A DNA stretch of 64,000 nucleotides from Alcanivoracaceae bacterium (GTDB taxonomy: Bacteria; Pseudomonadota; Gammaproteobacteria; Pseudomonadales; Alcanivoracaceae). The position numbers were made by a program, and so were the translations under genes. Below, one piece after another: positions 47,155 through 57,793 of the stretch. The notes beneath the pieces are model-generated. The model saw nothing but the letters and a program-made list of their open reading frames with translations, was not told the DNA's origin and did not search any database. The stretch covers positions 16,717 through 80,716 of the forward strand of contig JARGOL010000001.1 in NCBI GenBank assembly GCA_029212745.1, written 5' to 3'. Each line of letters opens with the position of its first letter. Positions within the stretch are counted from its first letter, which is position 1.

Positions 47155-48888
47155 TCAATCCGCCGGCACCAGGTGCTGGAAGATCAACTGGGCACTGCGC
47201 CGGCCCCTGAACTCATTCACCGACAACTGGTACACCCCGCGCACCCGCCCGGGCTTGCCGGGCCACTTGTCCACTGGCGCATTGAACAGCAACCCATCGA
47301 TAACGCCGGACACACCGGGCAGGCCCAGGGTCAGCTTCAGGTGCCTGTCCTGCAGCACACGCTGGTCGAGCACCTCGAATTCGCCATCGAACTGGGGTGC
47401 CGGGAAGCCCTGCCCCCAGGGCTGGGCCGTGCCCAGCAGCTCGGCAGTGCCGAGGCTGATGTCGGTATCGTCCAGGGCCCCATCCGTCACCACCACCGGC
47501 GACAGCGCCGCCGGGTCGAGCATCTCGCCCACCGCCTCAAGGAAAGCCGCCTGGAAGTCGGGGTAGGCGTCACGGGCCAGGGTCAGGCCGGCGGCCATGG
47601 CATGGCCGCCGAATTTCTCCAGCAGCCCCGGATGCGCCGTGGCCACCCGGTCCAGCGCATCACGCATGTGCAGGCCGATGATGCTGCGCCCGGAACCCTT
47701 GATCAGGCCGCGGTCCTGCGCCGGGGCAAAGGCGATCACCGGCCGGTGCGCCACTTCCTTCACCCGCGAGGCGAGGATGCCCACCACCCCTTCGTGCCAG
47801 CCATCATCAAACAGGGTCAGCGCCATGGGCAGATCGCCCTTCTGTTTCAGCCGCTCCACTTCCTTCATGGCGGCCTCGCGCATGCCCTGCTCGATCTGGC
47901 GCCGTTCGCGGTTGATGCCGTCCAGCTCCTCGGCATATTGCGCGGCGCGCTGCGGATCATCGGTGAGCAGGCACTGGATGCCGTGGCTCATGTCGGAAAG
48001 GCGCCCGGCGGCATTCAGGCGCGGCGCCACGGTGAAACCCAGGTCCTGGGCCTGCAGGCGCTGCGGGTTACGGTTGGCGCGCTCCAGCAGCGCGGTGATC
48101 CCCGGGCAACAATGGCCGGCGCGGATACGGCGCACCCCCTGCTCGACGAGAATACGGTTGGGCCGGTCCAGCACCACCACGTCAGCCACCGTGCCCAGCG
48201 CCACCAGGTCCAGCAGCGAGGCAATATCGGCACCGCCGGCATCGTCGCCAGCAGCGCGCAGCCCGGCGCGCAGGGCCATCAACAGGTAGAACGCCACGCC
48301 CACGCCGGCCAGGTTGTGGCCCTCGAAGGCGTCATCCAGGCGCGGATTGATCAGCGCGGCAGCGTCCGGGAGGGTGTCGCCGGGCAGGTGGTGATCGGTG
48401 ACCACCACGGGAATGCCGGCGGCATTGGCGGCGGCCACGCCGTCGACACTGGCAATGCCGTTGTCCACGGTGATGATCACATCGGGCTGCGCTTCGCGCT
48501 GTGCCAGCTCGACAATGGCGGGGCTGAGGCCGTAGCCATACTGGAACCGGTCCGGCACCAGGAAACCCGGCTGGGCAAAGCCGAGCAGGGCCAGGCCGCG
48601 CACCATCAGAGCGGTGGCCGTGGCACCGTCGGCGTCGTAATCCCCCACCACCACCACCTTTTTGCCGGCAGCACGGGCCTCCAGCAACAGCGGCACCGCC
48701 TCGGCCAGGCCCGGCAGGCCGTCCGGCGCCGGCAGGCCCGCCAGCCCGAGCTGCAATTCATCGGCGCTTTCGATACCGCGGGCGGCGAGAATGCGGGCCA
48801 GCAACGGCGGCACATCCGGCCATGACGGGGCGGTGGTGGAACGGCGCTGAATCTCGGGTAATTGCACGAAGGCTCCTGGGGCTGACAT
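47155..48888 (-). CDS. recJ: Single-stranded-DNA-specific exonuclease RecJ
   Basis: 5'-3' single-strand exonuclease of recombination and mismatch repair. With start ATG 48888 it is 577 residues, equal to E. coli RecJ; the frame is open to 49002 but that leader is unconvincing. DHH motifs are present: VVGDYDADGATAT, then VDNGIASVDG, VVVTDHHLPGD and LVALGTVADVV. The DHHA1 part carries GSGRSIIGLHMRDAL and KFGGHAMAAGLT. TATACT lies at 48898-48903, only 9 bases from the ATG, hinting at an almost leaderless transcript. Confidence 0.95.
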   Translation of the reverse strand: MSAPGAFVQLPEIQRRSTTAPSWPDVPPLLARILAARGIESADELQLGLAGLPAPDGLPGLAEAVPLLLEARAAGKKVVVVGDYDADGATATALMVRGLALLGFAQPGFLVPDRFQYGYGLSPAIVELAQREAQPDVIITVDNGIASVDGVAAANAAGIPVVVTDHHLPGDTLPDAAALINPRLDDAFEGHNLAGVGVAFYLLMALRAGLRAAGDDAGGADIASLLDLVALGTVADVVVLDRPNRILVEQGVRRIRAGHCCPGITALLERANRNPQRLQAQDLGFTVAPRLNAAGRLSDMSHGIQCLLTDDPQRAAQYAEELDGINRERRQIEQGMREAAMKEVERLKQKGDLPMALTLFDDGWHEGVVGILASRVKEVAHRPVIAFAPAQDRGLIKGSGRSIIGLHMRDALDRVATAHPGLLEKFGGHAMAAGLTLARDAYPDFQAAFLEAVGEMLDPAALSPVVVTDGALDDTDISLGTAELLGTAQPWGQGFPAPQFDGEFEVLDQRVLQDRHLKLTLGLPGVSGVIDGLLFNAPVDKWPGKPGRVRGVYQLSVNEFRGRRSAQLIFQHLVPAD

Positions 48889-49278
48889 CAGCGCGGGAGT
48901 ATAACGCAGGGCCTGGTCCGCCGCCCTGCCCTTGCCCTCACCCGCGCAGGCATGACTGGCGCAGACCACCCGGTCACTGCCGGGGGATTCAATCTTCTTC
49001 ACCCTTCCCTATACTTGGTGCCCCCGATCTGGCTGCCGTACGGATTGTGAGCGCTAGCGTGTAAGTAAACGCCCACATGAAAAGCAGCAGCCAACGGCTT
49101 TTTCATGCCGGTGGCGGTTTCACCGCATCGGGCGCCTGCGGAGGTCGCCCAGCACCGGCCATGGGGAGTCTGGAGCCGTAACGGCCGCCCCTGGGAGGGC
49201 ATCCGTTCACGGCATTCGGAGTTCTGAAAGGGGCACCACCCGCTGATTCGTGGTGACCCACAAACTGGAGAGCAAGTC
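48889..49278. other. recJ-fadB divergent intergenic region with a leader hairpin
   Basis: About 390 bases without a supported gene. CATGAAAAGC (49076-49085) pairs with GCTTTTTCATG (49097-49107) with one bulge, forming a hairpin that likely lies in the fadB leader. No convincing FadR or PsrA site was recognised. Confidence 0.5.
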
Positions 49279-51426
49279 ATGATCTATTCCGGCAAGGCTG
49301 TCAGCGTCGAGCTGCTTGACGACGGTATCGCCGAACTGAAGTTCGATCTTCAGGGCGAGTCCGTCAACAAGTTCAACCGCGAGACGGTTGAGGACCTGGG
49401 CGCCGCTGTGGACGCCATCAAGGGCAGCAGCGACATCAAGGGCCTGATCGTTACCTCTGGCAAAGGCGTATTTATCGTCGGTGCCGATATCACCGAATTC
49501 ACGGACATGTTCAAACTGCCGGAGGAAGAAATCGCCGGCTGGTGCCTGAAGTCGAACCAGGTGTTCAACGCCGTGGAAGACCTGGACATGCCCACCGTCT
49601 GTGCCATCAACGGCATCGCCCTGGGTGGCGGCCTGGAAATGGCGCTGGCCTGCGATTACCGCGTCATGGCCGACAGCGCCCAGGTGGGCCTGCCGGAAGT
49701 GAAGCTGGGCCTGTTCCCGGGCTTCGGTGGCACCGTGCGCATGCCGCGCCTGATCGGTGTGGACAACGCCGTGGAGTGGATCGCCGCCGCCGGCCAGCAC
49801 AAGGCCGACAAGGCCATGAAGGACGGCGTGGTAGACGCCGTGGTCCCGGCCGACAAGGTGAAAGAGTCTGCCATCGTGCTGGTGAAGCAGTGCCTGGACG
49901 GCAAGATCGACTACAAGGCCAAGCGTTCCGAGAAGCTCGAGCCGCTGAAGCTGCCGCCGATGGAAAACATGATGGCGTTCCAGACCTCCACCGCCTTTGT
50001 GGCGCAGCAGGCTGGCAAGAACTACCCCGCGCCGCTGGCGGCCGTGGGCGCCATGCAGAAGCACGGTGGCATGAACCGCAACGAAGCCAACGACGTGGAA
50101 GCCAAGGGCTTCGCCAAAGTGGCCAAGACCCCGCAGGCCACTGCGCTGGTGGGCCTGTTCCTGGCTGACCAGGCGGTGAAGAAAGCCAACGGCAAGCACG
50201 CCAAGGGCGCGGCCGACATCAACCTGGCCGCGGTATTGGGTGCCGGCATCATGGGCGGCGGTATCGCCTTCCAGAGCGCCTCCAAGGGCACGCCCATCAT
50301 CATGAAGGACATCGCCAACGAGGCGCTGGATCTGGGCATGGGTGAAGCCACCAAGCTGCTCGCCAAGCGCGTGCAGAAGAAGAAGATGGACGCCGCCAAG
50401 ATGGGCAAGGTGCTGTCTTCCATCCGCCCCACGCTGAACTACGGTGATTTCGCCGATGTGGACGTGGTGGTCGAGGCGGTTGTCGAGAACCCGAAGATCA
50501 AGCAGTCGGTACTGGCCGAGACCGAAGAGAAGCTGAAGGACGGCGCCGTACTGGCCTCCAACACCTCCACCATCTCTATCACGCACCTGGCCACCGCACT
50601 GAAGAAGCCGGAGAACTTCGCCGGCATGCACTTCTTCAACCCGGTACACATGATGCCGCTGGTGGAAGTGATCCGTGGTGAGAAAACCTCTGACGAGACC
50701 GTGGCAACACTGGTGAGCTACGCGCAGAAGATGGGCAAGAACCCCATCGTCGTCAACGACTGCCCCGGCTTCCTGGTGAACCGCGTGCTGTTCCCGTACT
50801 TCGCCGGCTTCGGCATGCTGATGCGCGACGGTGCTGACTTCCAGGCCATCGACAAGGTGATGGAGAAGTTCGGCTGGCCCATGGGCCCGGCGTACCTGAT
50901 GGACGTGGTCGGTATCGACACCGGTGTCCACGCCGCTGCCGTCATGGCCGAAGGCTTCCCGGACCGCATGAAGCACGATTTCAAGGATGTCTCTGAAATC
51001 ATGTTCGAGAACAAGCGCTACGGGCAGAAGACCAAGGTGGGCTTCTACAAGTACGAAGAAGACAAGAAGGGCAAGCCCAAGAAGGTTGTGGACGAAGAGA
51101 CCTACGCGCTGATCAAGCCGCACGTGGCTGACAGCCAGGAATTCGATGCCGAGGAAATCATCGCCCGCATGATGATCCCGCTGTGCACCGAGACCGTTCG
51201 CTGCCTGGAAGACAACATTGTCGGTTCCGCTGCTGAAGCAGACATGGCGATGATCTACGGCATTGGCTTCCCGCCGTTCCGCGGTGGCCCGATGCGTTAC
51301 ATCGACTCCATCGGCGTGAAAGAGTTCGTGGCCCTGTGCGACAAGTACGCACACCTGGGCAAGCTCTACGAAGCGCCGCAAATGCTGAAAGACATGGCCG
51401 AATCCGGCAAGTCTTTCTTCGGCTAA
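49279..51426 (+). CDS. fadB: Fatty acid oxidation complex alpha subunit FadB
   Basis: Bifunctional enoyl-CoA hydratase and L-3-hydroxyacyl-CoA dehydrogenase of beta-oxidation, complexed with FadA. The 715-residue protein has an N-terminal crotonase domain ([42 protein letters not shown]). The dehydrogenase part (from about 313) has [14 protein letters not shown] as NAD-binding site. The catalytic segment [17 protein letters not shown] and the C-terminal [12 protein letters not shown] and GFYKYE segments follow. GGAGAG precedes the ATG. It is followed by fadA 21 bases later. Confidence 0.97.
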   Translation: MIYSGKAVSVELLDDGIAELKFDLQGESVNKFNRETVEDLGAAVDAIKGSSDIKGLIVTSGKGVFIVGADITEFTDMFKLPEEEIAGWCLKSNQVFNAVEDLDMPTVCAINGIALGGGLEMALACDYRVMADSAQVGLPEVKLGLFPGFGGTVRMPRLIGVDNAVEWIAAAGQHKADKAMKDGVVDAVVPADKVKESAIVLVKQCLDGKIDYKAKRSEKLEPLKLPPMENMMAFQTSTAFVAQQAGKNYPAPLAAVGAMQKHGGMNRNEANDVEAKGFAKVAKTPQATALVGLFLADQAVKKANGKHAKGAADINLAAVLGAGIMGGGIAFQSASKGTPIIMKDIANEALDLGMGEATKLLAKRVQKKKMDAAKMGKVLSSIRPTLNYGDFADVDVVVEAVVENPKIKQSVLAETEEKLKDGAVLASNTSTISITHLATALKKPENFAGMHFFNPVHMMPLVEVIRGEKTSDETVATLVSYAQKMGKNPIVVNDCPGFLVNRVLFPYFAGFGMLMRDGADFQAIDKVMEKFGWPMGPAYLMDVVGIDTGVHAAAVMAEGFPDRMKHDFKDVSEIMFENKRYGQKTKVGFYKYEEDKKGKPKKVVDEETYALIKPHVADSQEFDAEEIIARMMIPLCTETVRCLEDNIVGSAAEADMAMIYGIGFPPFRGGPMRYIDSIGVKEFVALCDKYAHLGKLYEAPQMLKDMAESGKSFFG

Positions 51427-52620
<1,194 letters not shown>

Positions 52621-52697
52621 GCCCTAAGAAGACAAGGGGCAGCCCTGCTGCCCCGACCTCTTCCGGCCCGGCCTCACAAGGGACGGACTGGAAAACC

Positions 52698-52724
52698 AAA
52701 AGCCCGGCTACAAGCCGGGCTTTT
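52698..52724 (+). terminator. Terminator of fadBA
   Basis: AAAAGCCCGGCT/AGCCGGGCTTTT stem with a 3-base loop and a T run, 78 bases after the fadA stop. Confidence 0.85.
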
Positions 52725-52747
52725 TATACGTAACGATTACGGACTTT

Positions 52748-52772
52748 TGAATCACCACCAGTTCTCTAGACA
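52748..52772 (+). repeat. Terminal inverted repeat of the IS remnant (orfB end)
   Basis: Inward sequence begins TGAATCACCACCAG and ends CTCTAGACA. It pairs with 53337-53361; the orfB stop codon lies within it. Confidence 0.85.
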
Positions 52773-53056
52773 TTTCCCTTCCTTTCTTGGTGACGCCTTT
52801 CATACTCTACCGGCGACAGTAGTTCATTAGAACTTTGGCGGCGCCGATTGTTGTGGAACATCTCCATGCAGTCGAACATATCCGCTCTGGCCACATCCCT
52901 GCTGGCGCAGGCCTTCCGCTTCACCCGCTCTCGTTTCAGCAGCTGGAAAAAGCTCTCAGCAACTGCATTGTCGTGACCGTTTCCTCGCCGGCTCATACTG
53001 CACTCTCCAGGCCATGCGCCTTCAGGAAAGCACTCCGGTCGTGGCTGGTGTACTGA
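52766..53056 (-). pseudogene. IS3-family transposase orfB, C-terminal remnant
   Basis: Reads YTSHDRSAFLKAHGLE, then after a frame change MSRRGNGHDNAVAESFFQLLKRE and LLSPVEYERRHQ. This is the last part of the rve integrase core, with the catalytic Glu in AVAESFF. The DDE aspartates and all upstream sequence are missing, so it cannot be active. Confidence 0.85.
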
Positions 53057-53298
53057 TTTTAGGATGTCTCGCTCTTCCGTTACAGGGCTTAGCTCCTTCT
53101 TCAGGCGCTTGATCTAGGCCTGCTCATCGGCCTTGGCCTGATGCTCCACCTTGTCGGGCCCGTACTTCTTGAGCCCGGCGTACAGGCTGTGGGTGCTCAC
53201 CCCCAACCGTTCAGCCACTTGGGTCACGCTGTGTCCCGATCCGTGACCTGACCGACCGCCTCTATCTTGAATTCCTCGGGATAACGCTTGCTGCTCAT
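53057..53298 (-). pseudogene. IS3-family transposase orfA remnant
   Basis: Starts MSSKRYPEEFKIEAV, a typical helix-turn-helix OrfA N-terminus. It then needs a frameshift near 53227-53236 to continue as HSVTQVAERLGVSTHSLY. An in-frame TAG follows QADEQA-type sequence before IKRLKKELSPVTEERDILK. The end joins directly to orfB, marking the internal deletion. Confidence 0.8.
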
Positions 53299-53336
53299 AG
53301 ATATCCCTCTGAAAGCCATTGTGTATGGCTGAAAGG

Positions 53337-53361
53337 TGTCTAGTAAAATGGTGGCGATTCA
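53337..53361 (-). repeat. Terminal inverted repeat of the IS remnant (orfA end)
   Basis: Inward on the minus strand it begins TGAATCGCCACCATTTT and ends CTAGACA, matching the opposite end at about 19 of 25 positions. Confidence 0.85.
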
Positions 53362-53553
53362 GGCAGTATTCCGTCGCCCATCGACGCGTGCGCCGACAGA
53401 ATAACCAGCACCTTCAGGAATATACTAGAAGAAGCATATTTTTATCCGGCGGAGCTGAATAAGTAGACCCATGGCAGAAGGGAAAAGTATTCGTATAAGG
53501 AACTTGAATTAAAGATTTAGGCACAAACTGAATACAAATGGAGAGTAGCTGAA

Positions 53554-54075
53554 ATGGATTTTCGAGTTTTTATTTTTCTTCTGGTGCCGATTCTTCCCGG
53601 CTGCACCTATTACAATTATGTCCCTGCGTCCGAAGACGACCCGAAGATCACGTTCGGGGATAGGTTCGGCGGCGATTCCGTTAGTAGTCCCGCTCGAAAT
53701 TTCCTGATTAATACAGCCGAGACGGACTATTGTTCCGATTATAAACCCACCGGCGTTCTATCAAACCATTGGTCCAGCTTCGGGCGACACAAGACCAGAG
53801 ATTTTCATGTCCCGAGAGGCACCCGCATAAAGTTGATTGGTACCTACATATATTCCGGTTACAGCACTATCTCGACCTGCCGCGCAGGGCCAATATCCTT
53901 TAGTCCTGAAGATGGGGCGCACTATTCCATAGACATTGTTACGGCGCATGGGAAATGTGGAATATCAATCGTGAAAATAGGACCCGACGGTGATCACTCT
54001 GCCAGCGAAGAGGAAAAGAGCCGTGAAACAGAATGTGAGGAAAAAGAGGACGATGACGTCACCCAGGAAAGGTGA
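53554..54075 (+). CDS. Putative lipoprotein of unknown function
   Basis: A 173-residue protein with a type II signal: hydrophobic MDFRVFIFLLVPILPGC, lipobox LPGC, Cys17. The mature part has four further cysteines that could form disulfides and a highly acidic, lysine-rich C-terminus. No family recognised. GGAG lies upstream of the ATG. Base composition and codon use are more AT-rich than the surrounding genes, and it directly follows the IS remnant, so horizontal acquisition is likely. Confidence 0.7.
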   Translation: MDFRVFIFLLVPILPGCTYYNYVPASEDDPKITFGDRFGGDSVSSPARNFLINTAETDYCSDYKPTGVLSNHWSSFGRHKTRDFHVPRGTRIKLIGTYIYSGYSTISTCRAGPISFSPEDGAHYSIDIVTAHGKCGISIVKIGPDGDHSASEEEKSRETECEEKEDDDVTQER

Positions 54076-54341
54076 CCGATATTGACTTAAGCTGGAGGAC
54101 TATCGCTTGACAGCGCTTCATCTGGCCAACTGATGCCTGTAATGTAAATGGAAATTAGGGGCAGACCTCACATTTCCCACTACGCTGAGACCCAAGGCTT
54201 TAGGGGCTGTGACTCTGAATACCAAAGCCAGCCAATATCCTACGTAATCCTTCGCCCCTGCTCCCAGGCAAAACCCCGGATTGAACACCTCTGCCTCACC
54301 AGGTCATAAAGACCGGGCATCCAAAGCAATCGGAGGCCCGC
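54076..54341. other. Intergenic region with a short dispersed repeat
   Basis: 266 bases without a supported gene. It contains GGGGCAGACCTCACATTTC at 54157-54175, which recurs with one extra base at 63753-63772. Confidence 0.55.
54157..54175. repeat. Short dispersed repeat, copy 1 (AGACCTCACATTTC)
   Basis: Reads GGGGCAGACCTCACATTTC. Its partner at 63753-63772 reads the same with one extra C. Similar strings are familiar from REP-type repeats linked to Y1 transposases (RAYTs), but no such transposase is in the window. Confidence 0.5.
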
Positions 54342-54644
54342 ATGAACCTGGAAATCAGCTATCTCTACCGCGATGCTGCAAACTACAAGCAATTTCAATC
54401 GGTTATCGTCGCCAATCCTGACCAATTTAGTCCGGAAACAGTATCCGAGCAACTTCGTTCCCGGTTCGCCGCCGATCAGGTATGGCCAGACATCTTGCAC
54501 TTCCGACCCGAGGATCTGGGCTGGCCCACCTGCTATTTCGAGAACCATGGCGAGGATGAGGACGATCTTGATCTGCATGAGCTGGAAAGCATATCGCCCA
54601 CGGATCAGCCTGCCACCACCGACTTTGCCCTCAACTCGCTGTAA
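54342..54644 (+). CDS. Small acidic protein of unknown function
   Basis: A 100-residue protein, MNLEISYLYRDAANYKQF, with FRPEDLGWPTCYFENHGEDEDDLDLHELESI. Strongly acidic C-terminal half; no signal or membrane segment. The start is supported by GGAGG 6 bases upstream. It converges on the helicase gene with 12 bases between stops. Pairing with that gene may be functional or accidental; no family recognised. Confidence 0.65.
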   Translation: MNLEISYLYRDAANYKQFQSVIVANPDQFSPETVSEQLRSRFAADQVWPDILHFRPEDLGWPTCYFENHGEDEDDLDLHELESISPTDQPATTDFALNSL

Positions 54645-54656
54645 CCCGGCTAGCGC

Positions 54657-57600
54657 TCAGGCAACGGCCAGCGTCTGGAATGACCGCAGCAACCGCGCTG
54701 GCATGGGCACCTCCAGCTTCCAGGTAATGCTCATGGGTCGGCTGCCTTCGTGGCTCTCGTATCCCAGCGGGCCGAGGTAGTAATAGGGTTGGGAATAGTT
54801 GGCGACCTTTGCCACGGTGCGCACAAACAGCAGTGGCGTATAGCCCTTCGCCTTGTGATTGATATAACGCTGCCCGGTGGGCGAATCCGCGGATGTTGTG
54901 CTTTGCGATTGCCAGTGGAAGCGCTCGCTACTGATGGCGTAGTCCTCATAGAGCGTAGACGGGCTGTAATGCTTTTCGTTCTTCTGGATGGTGGCCAGGA
55001 ACAGGTCCAGCTTCTGCTCCGGCAAATGACGCACGCCCTCTCGCATGGGTGGCCGACGCTCCCAGCCCCACGCACCGGTAAGAATGAGCACTTCATCCCG
55101 GGTATAGCGGGCATGGGGAACCAGAAGGGCATCGTCGGGCTGCTTCCCCACCCGGATGACGTCAGGGCTGCGTAACCGCCAGCGAATCAGCTCGCGTGCC
55201 TCATCGAGAATGTCCGGGTTTTCATTGAGACGCTGCCAAAACAGACTGGGGCCATCCAGGTCCAGAGGTTTGATCAGAGGGACCAACAGGGCCAGCACCA
55301 GCGGATCATCGCCCTGGCCATCGGTGAGCCATTGCAGCCAGCGGTTCAGGCGCACTTGATCGTCTGCATGGGCAATGCGGCGCAGCCATTTGGCCAGTAC
55401 CGCGTTATCCGGGGCTGTGGGCGGCTCACGCAGGTGCGCCCGTGCGCAGAGGGATGACCAGGTATCGCGGCGGTAGATGTCCTCTGGCTCTAATCGGTAA
55501 TGCTGAAGATAGTTGGCGAGGGCCAGGGGCTTGCCTGTGTCTGCGCTGAAGCCCGCAATACTGTGCACCAGCGGGTGCGCGCCGGCGAGCAGGGAGCTCT
55601 TGATGTTGTCGAGGATGCGCTCCCTTGCCACACGCTCAAGCTGGATCGCACAGCCCGCCGGCAGGTGCGGGAAGCCCTCGTCCAGCTCAGCCCGGATATC
55701 TGTATCGGGTCGCATGGAGAGCGCTTTCAGGCGCAGGTCATAACGGAACTTGCGGTGCATCTGGCCAACGAAATCCAGCACCGTGAGGTAATCCTTGTCT
55801 TGTGTCAGGCGCAGGCCACGGCCGAGCTGCTGCAGGAACACTGTCAGGCTTTCCGTGGGGCGCAGGAACAGCACGGCATCCACTTCCGGGATATCCACGC
55901 CCTCGTTGTAGAGGTCCACCACAAACAGGAAATTGATCTCACGGCGCCGCAGGCGTTGTTGGGCGTTGTTTCTGTCGTCCGCCGAGCTCTCTGCTGACAG
56001 AGCCAGCGCCGGGATACCGGCACGGTTGAAGAACGCGGCCATAAACTGGGCATGCCGCACGCTCACACAGAAGCCCAGCCCCCGCGCCGCCTGTACATCG
56101 AGCAGCCGTTTCCGGCATTGATCGACGATGTGCTGCGCGCGCATGTCGTTGCCGGTGACCAGGTTGTCCAGCTCGCTAGTGCGAAAGCCGCCGCGCTCCC
56201 AGGTGAGCCGGGAATAGTCCATCGCCTCGATATCGGTGACGCCATAGTAGTGAAACGGCACCACCAGGCGCCGGTTGATGGCATCCGGCAGGCGAATCTC
56301 ACTGACAATACGATCGTCAAAGTATCTCAGGACATCCTCGCCATCGGTGCGCTCGGGCGTCGCCGTCAGGCCCAGCAGTACCGTGGGCTTGAGGGTATCG
56401 AGAATGCCCTGGTAGCTGGCCGCCGCAGACCGGTGCGTCTCATCGATCAGTACATACGCGAAGGCATCTTCGCCCCATTGTGCCGGCAGCTCTCGCCGGT
56501 GCAGGGTTTGCACGGTGGCAAACAGGTGCCGGGAAGGCCCCGGGTCACTGCTGCCATCGAGCAGCGCACCAAAGTTCTGGTCGCGCAGCACGGCACGGAA
56601 GGTATGCAGCGTTTGCTGCAGGATCTCGCGGCGATGGGCAACCACCAGCAGGGGCGGGTACTGGCCGCCCTGCTCGCTAACAAAGCGACGGTAATCAAAC
56701 GCGGCGATCATGGTCTTGCCGGTGCCCGTGGCGGCCACCACCAGCTGCCGGTGCGGGGGCTCTGCACCCAAGCGGTCATTGGCCAGCGCTTCGAGCACTT
56801 CTTCCTGGAACTGGTAGGGGCGCAGCTCAAACACCGGCAACGCGACATCCGCCGCACCCTGCCCGGCTTCCCGCTGCAGCGCTTGCCGCAGGCGCTCTTC
56901 CTCAAAGACTTCGAATTCCGGGTCCTGCCAGTAGGTTTCAAAGGTGGCGAGCACCTTTTCCCAGATCGGGCGGTCTGCGTACTGCGTCACCTTTACCGTC
57001 CACTCCAGCCCCTCGGTGAGTGCTGGGCGCGACAGATTGGCAGAGCCGATATAGGCGGTGCTGAAACCGGTTTGCCGCTCGAACAGGTAGGCCTTGGCAT
57101 GCAGCCGGGTGCGGTGCACGTCATAGGACACTTTCACTTCAGTGTTTGGCAATGCCGCCAGCGCTTTCACCGCCTGTAAATCCGTGGCGCCCATGTAGCT
57201 GGTGGTGACGATGCGCAGACGGGTGCCGGAGCGCTGGGTGAAATCCTCCAACGCATCCTTGAGCAGGCTGATGCCACCCCACTTGATAAAGGAGCAGAGA
57301 ATGTCCACGCGATCTGCTGTGGCGAGCTCCTGCTTCAGCTGGGACAGCAGGCTGGGGTCCAGGCGTGTGCCCGTCAAAAGACTGGTCTCGCTGACGGGGG
57401 TCTCGGGTCGAGTCAGCTGTGTTGGCGGCTCAGAAACGGCCAACAGGCGTTCCATATTCTCAGGCATACGCTTGCCAGTGAGCGCTTCCGGGTCATACTC
57501 AGCGAGCAGTTCAATAACGCGGTTTACCAGCCCACGCTGGTGTTGCACCCGCTGGCTGGAGGGCAAGCGCCGCAAAGCGCCTGCGATAAGATCGGTGAGA

Positions 57601-57725
57601 TGCTCGGCGAGGACGGTGTGGCTGTCACCCGCCTCCAGATCTTCCCGCTGAGCCGCCAGCTCTAGCTTGGCAAGCTCTTCCGCCAGCGCTTCATCAATGA
57701 TTCTTTCGTAGAGTCCCTTCTGCAT
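54657..57725 (-). CDS. Phospholipase-D-like / superfamily 2 helicase fusion protein (DUF3427-like)
   Basis: A 1022-residue protein. An N-terminal helical region (1-115) precedes a PLD-type nuclease domain (about 120-270) with HAK at 209-211 and GSANLS at 227-232. The SF2 helicase core has AATGTGKT at 331-338, a DETH box at 428-431, TATP at 454-457 and a QQLGRGLR-type motif VI near 655. A long C-terminal region contains SERFHWQSQS, GQRYINHKAKGYTPLLFVR and YLGPLGYESHEG, typical of DUF3427 proteins. Such proteins probably cut or remodel nucleic acid and often sit in variable, defence-rich regions. The role here is inferred; no partner defence genes are adjacent. Confidence 0.8.
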   Translation of the reverse strand: MQKGLYERIIDEALAEELAKLELAAQREDLEAGDSHTVLAEHLTDLIAGALRRLPSSQRVQHQRGLVNRVIELLAEYDPEALTGKRMPENMERLLAVSEPPTQLTRPETPVSETSLLTGTRLDPSLLSQLKQELATADRVDILCSFIKWGGISLLKDALEDFTQRSGTRLRIVTTSYMGATDLQAVKALAALPNTEVKVSYDVHRTRLHAKAYLFERQTGFSTAYIGSANLSRPALTEGLEWTVKVTQYADRPIWEKVLATFETYWQDPEFEVFEEERLRQALQREAGQGAADVALPVFELRPYQFQEEVLEALANDRLGAEPPHRQLVVAATGTGKTMIAAFDYRRFVSEQGGQYPPLLVVAHRREILQQTLHTFRAVLRDQNFGALLDGSSDPGPSRHLFATVQTLHRRELPAQWGEDAFAYVLIDETHRSAAASYQGILDTLKPTVLLGLTATPERTDGEDVLRYFDDRIVSEIRLPDAINRRLVVPFHYYGVTDIEAMDYSRLTWERGGFRTSELDNLVTGNDMRAQHIVDQCRKRLLDVQAARGLGFCVSVRHAQFMAAFFNRAGIPALALSAESSADDRNNAQQRLRRREINFLFVVDLYNEGVDIPEVDAVLFLRPTESLTVFLQQLGRGLRLTQDKDYLTVLDFVGQMHRKFRYDLRLKALSMRPDTDIRAELDEGFPHLPAGCAIQLERVARERILDNIKSSLLAGAHPLVHSIAGFSADTGKPLALANYLQHYRLEPEDIYRRDTWSSLCARAHLREPPTAPDNAVLAKWLRRIAHADDQVRLNRWLQWLTDGQGDDPLVLALLVPLIKPLDLDGPSLFWQRLNENPDILDEARELIRWRLRSPDVIRVGKQPDDALLVPHARYTRDEVLILTGAWGWERRPPMREGVRHLPEQKLDLFLATIQKNEKHYSPSTLYEDYAISSERFHWQSQSTTSADSPTGQRYINHKAKGYTPLLFVRTVAKVANYSQPYYYLGPLGYESHEGSRPMSITWKLEVPMPARLLRSFQTLAVA

Positions 57726-57793
57726 GGGACGAAATTACCAGGAAGGGGTTTCAATGCCCAGGCGGCGAAACACTCCCGGCACCAGAAGCCCCC

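Larger units (their letters stand above)
52748..53361 (-). mobile_element. Internally deleted IS3-family insertion sequence
   Basis: A 614-bp element whose two ends are 25-bp imperfect inverted repeats (52748-52772 and 53337-53361), both outer ends of the form TGAATCRCCACC. Inside, on the minus strand, an orfA remnant runs straight into the last quarter of orfB, so roughly the central 600-700 bases of a normal IS3-family element are gone. Frameshifts and an in-frame TAG show further decay. No 3-base target duplication is evident (TTT on the left, GGC on the right). It lies just after fadA and marks the edge of the accessory block. Confidence 0.85.
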
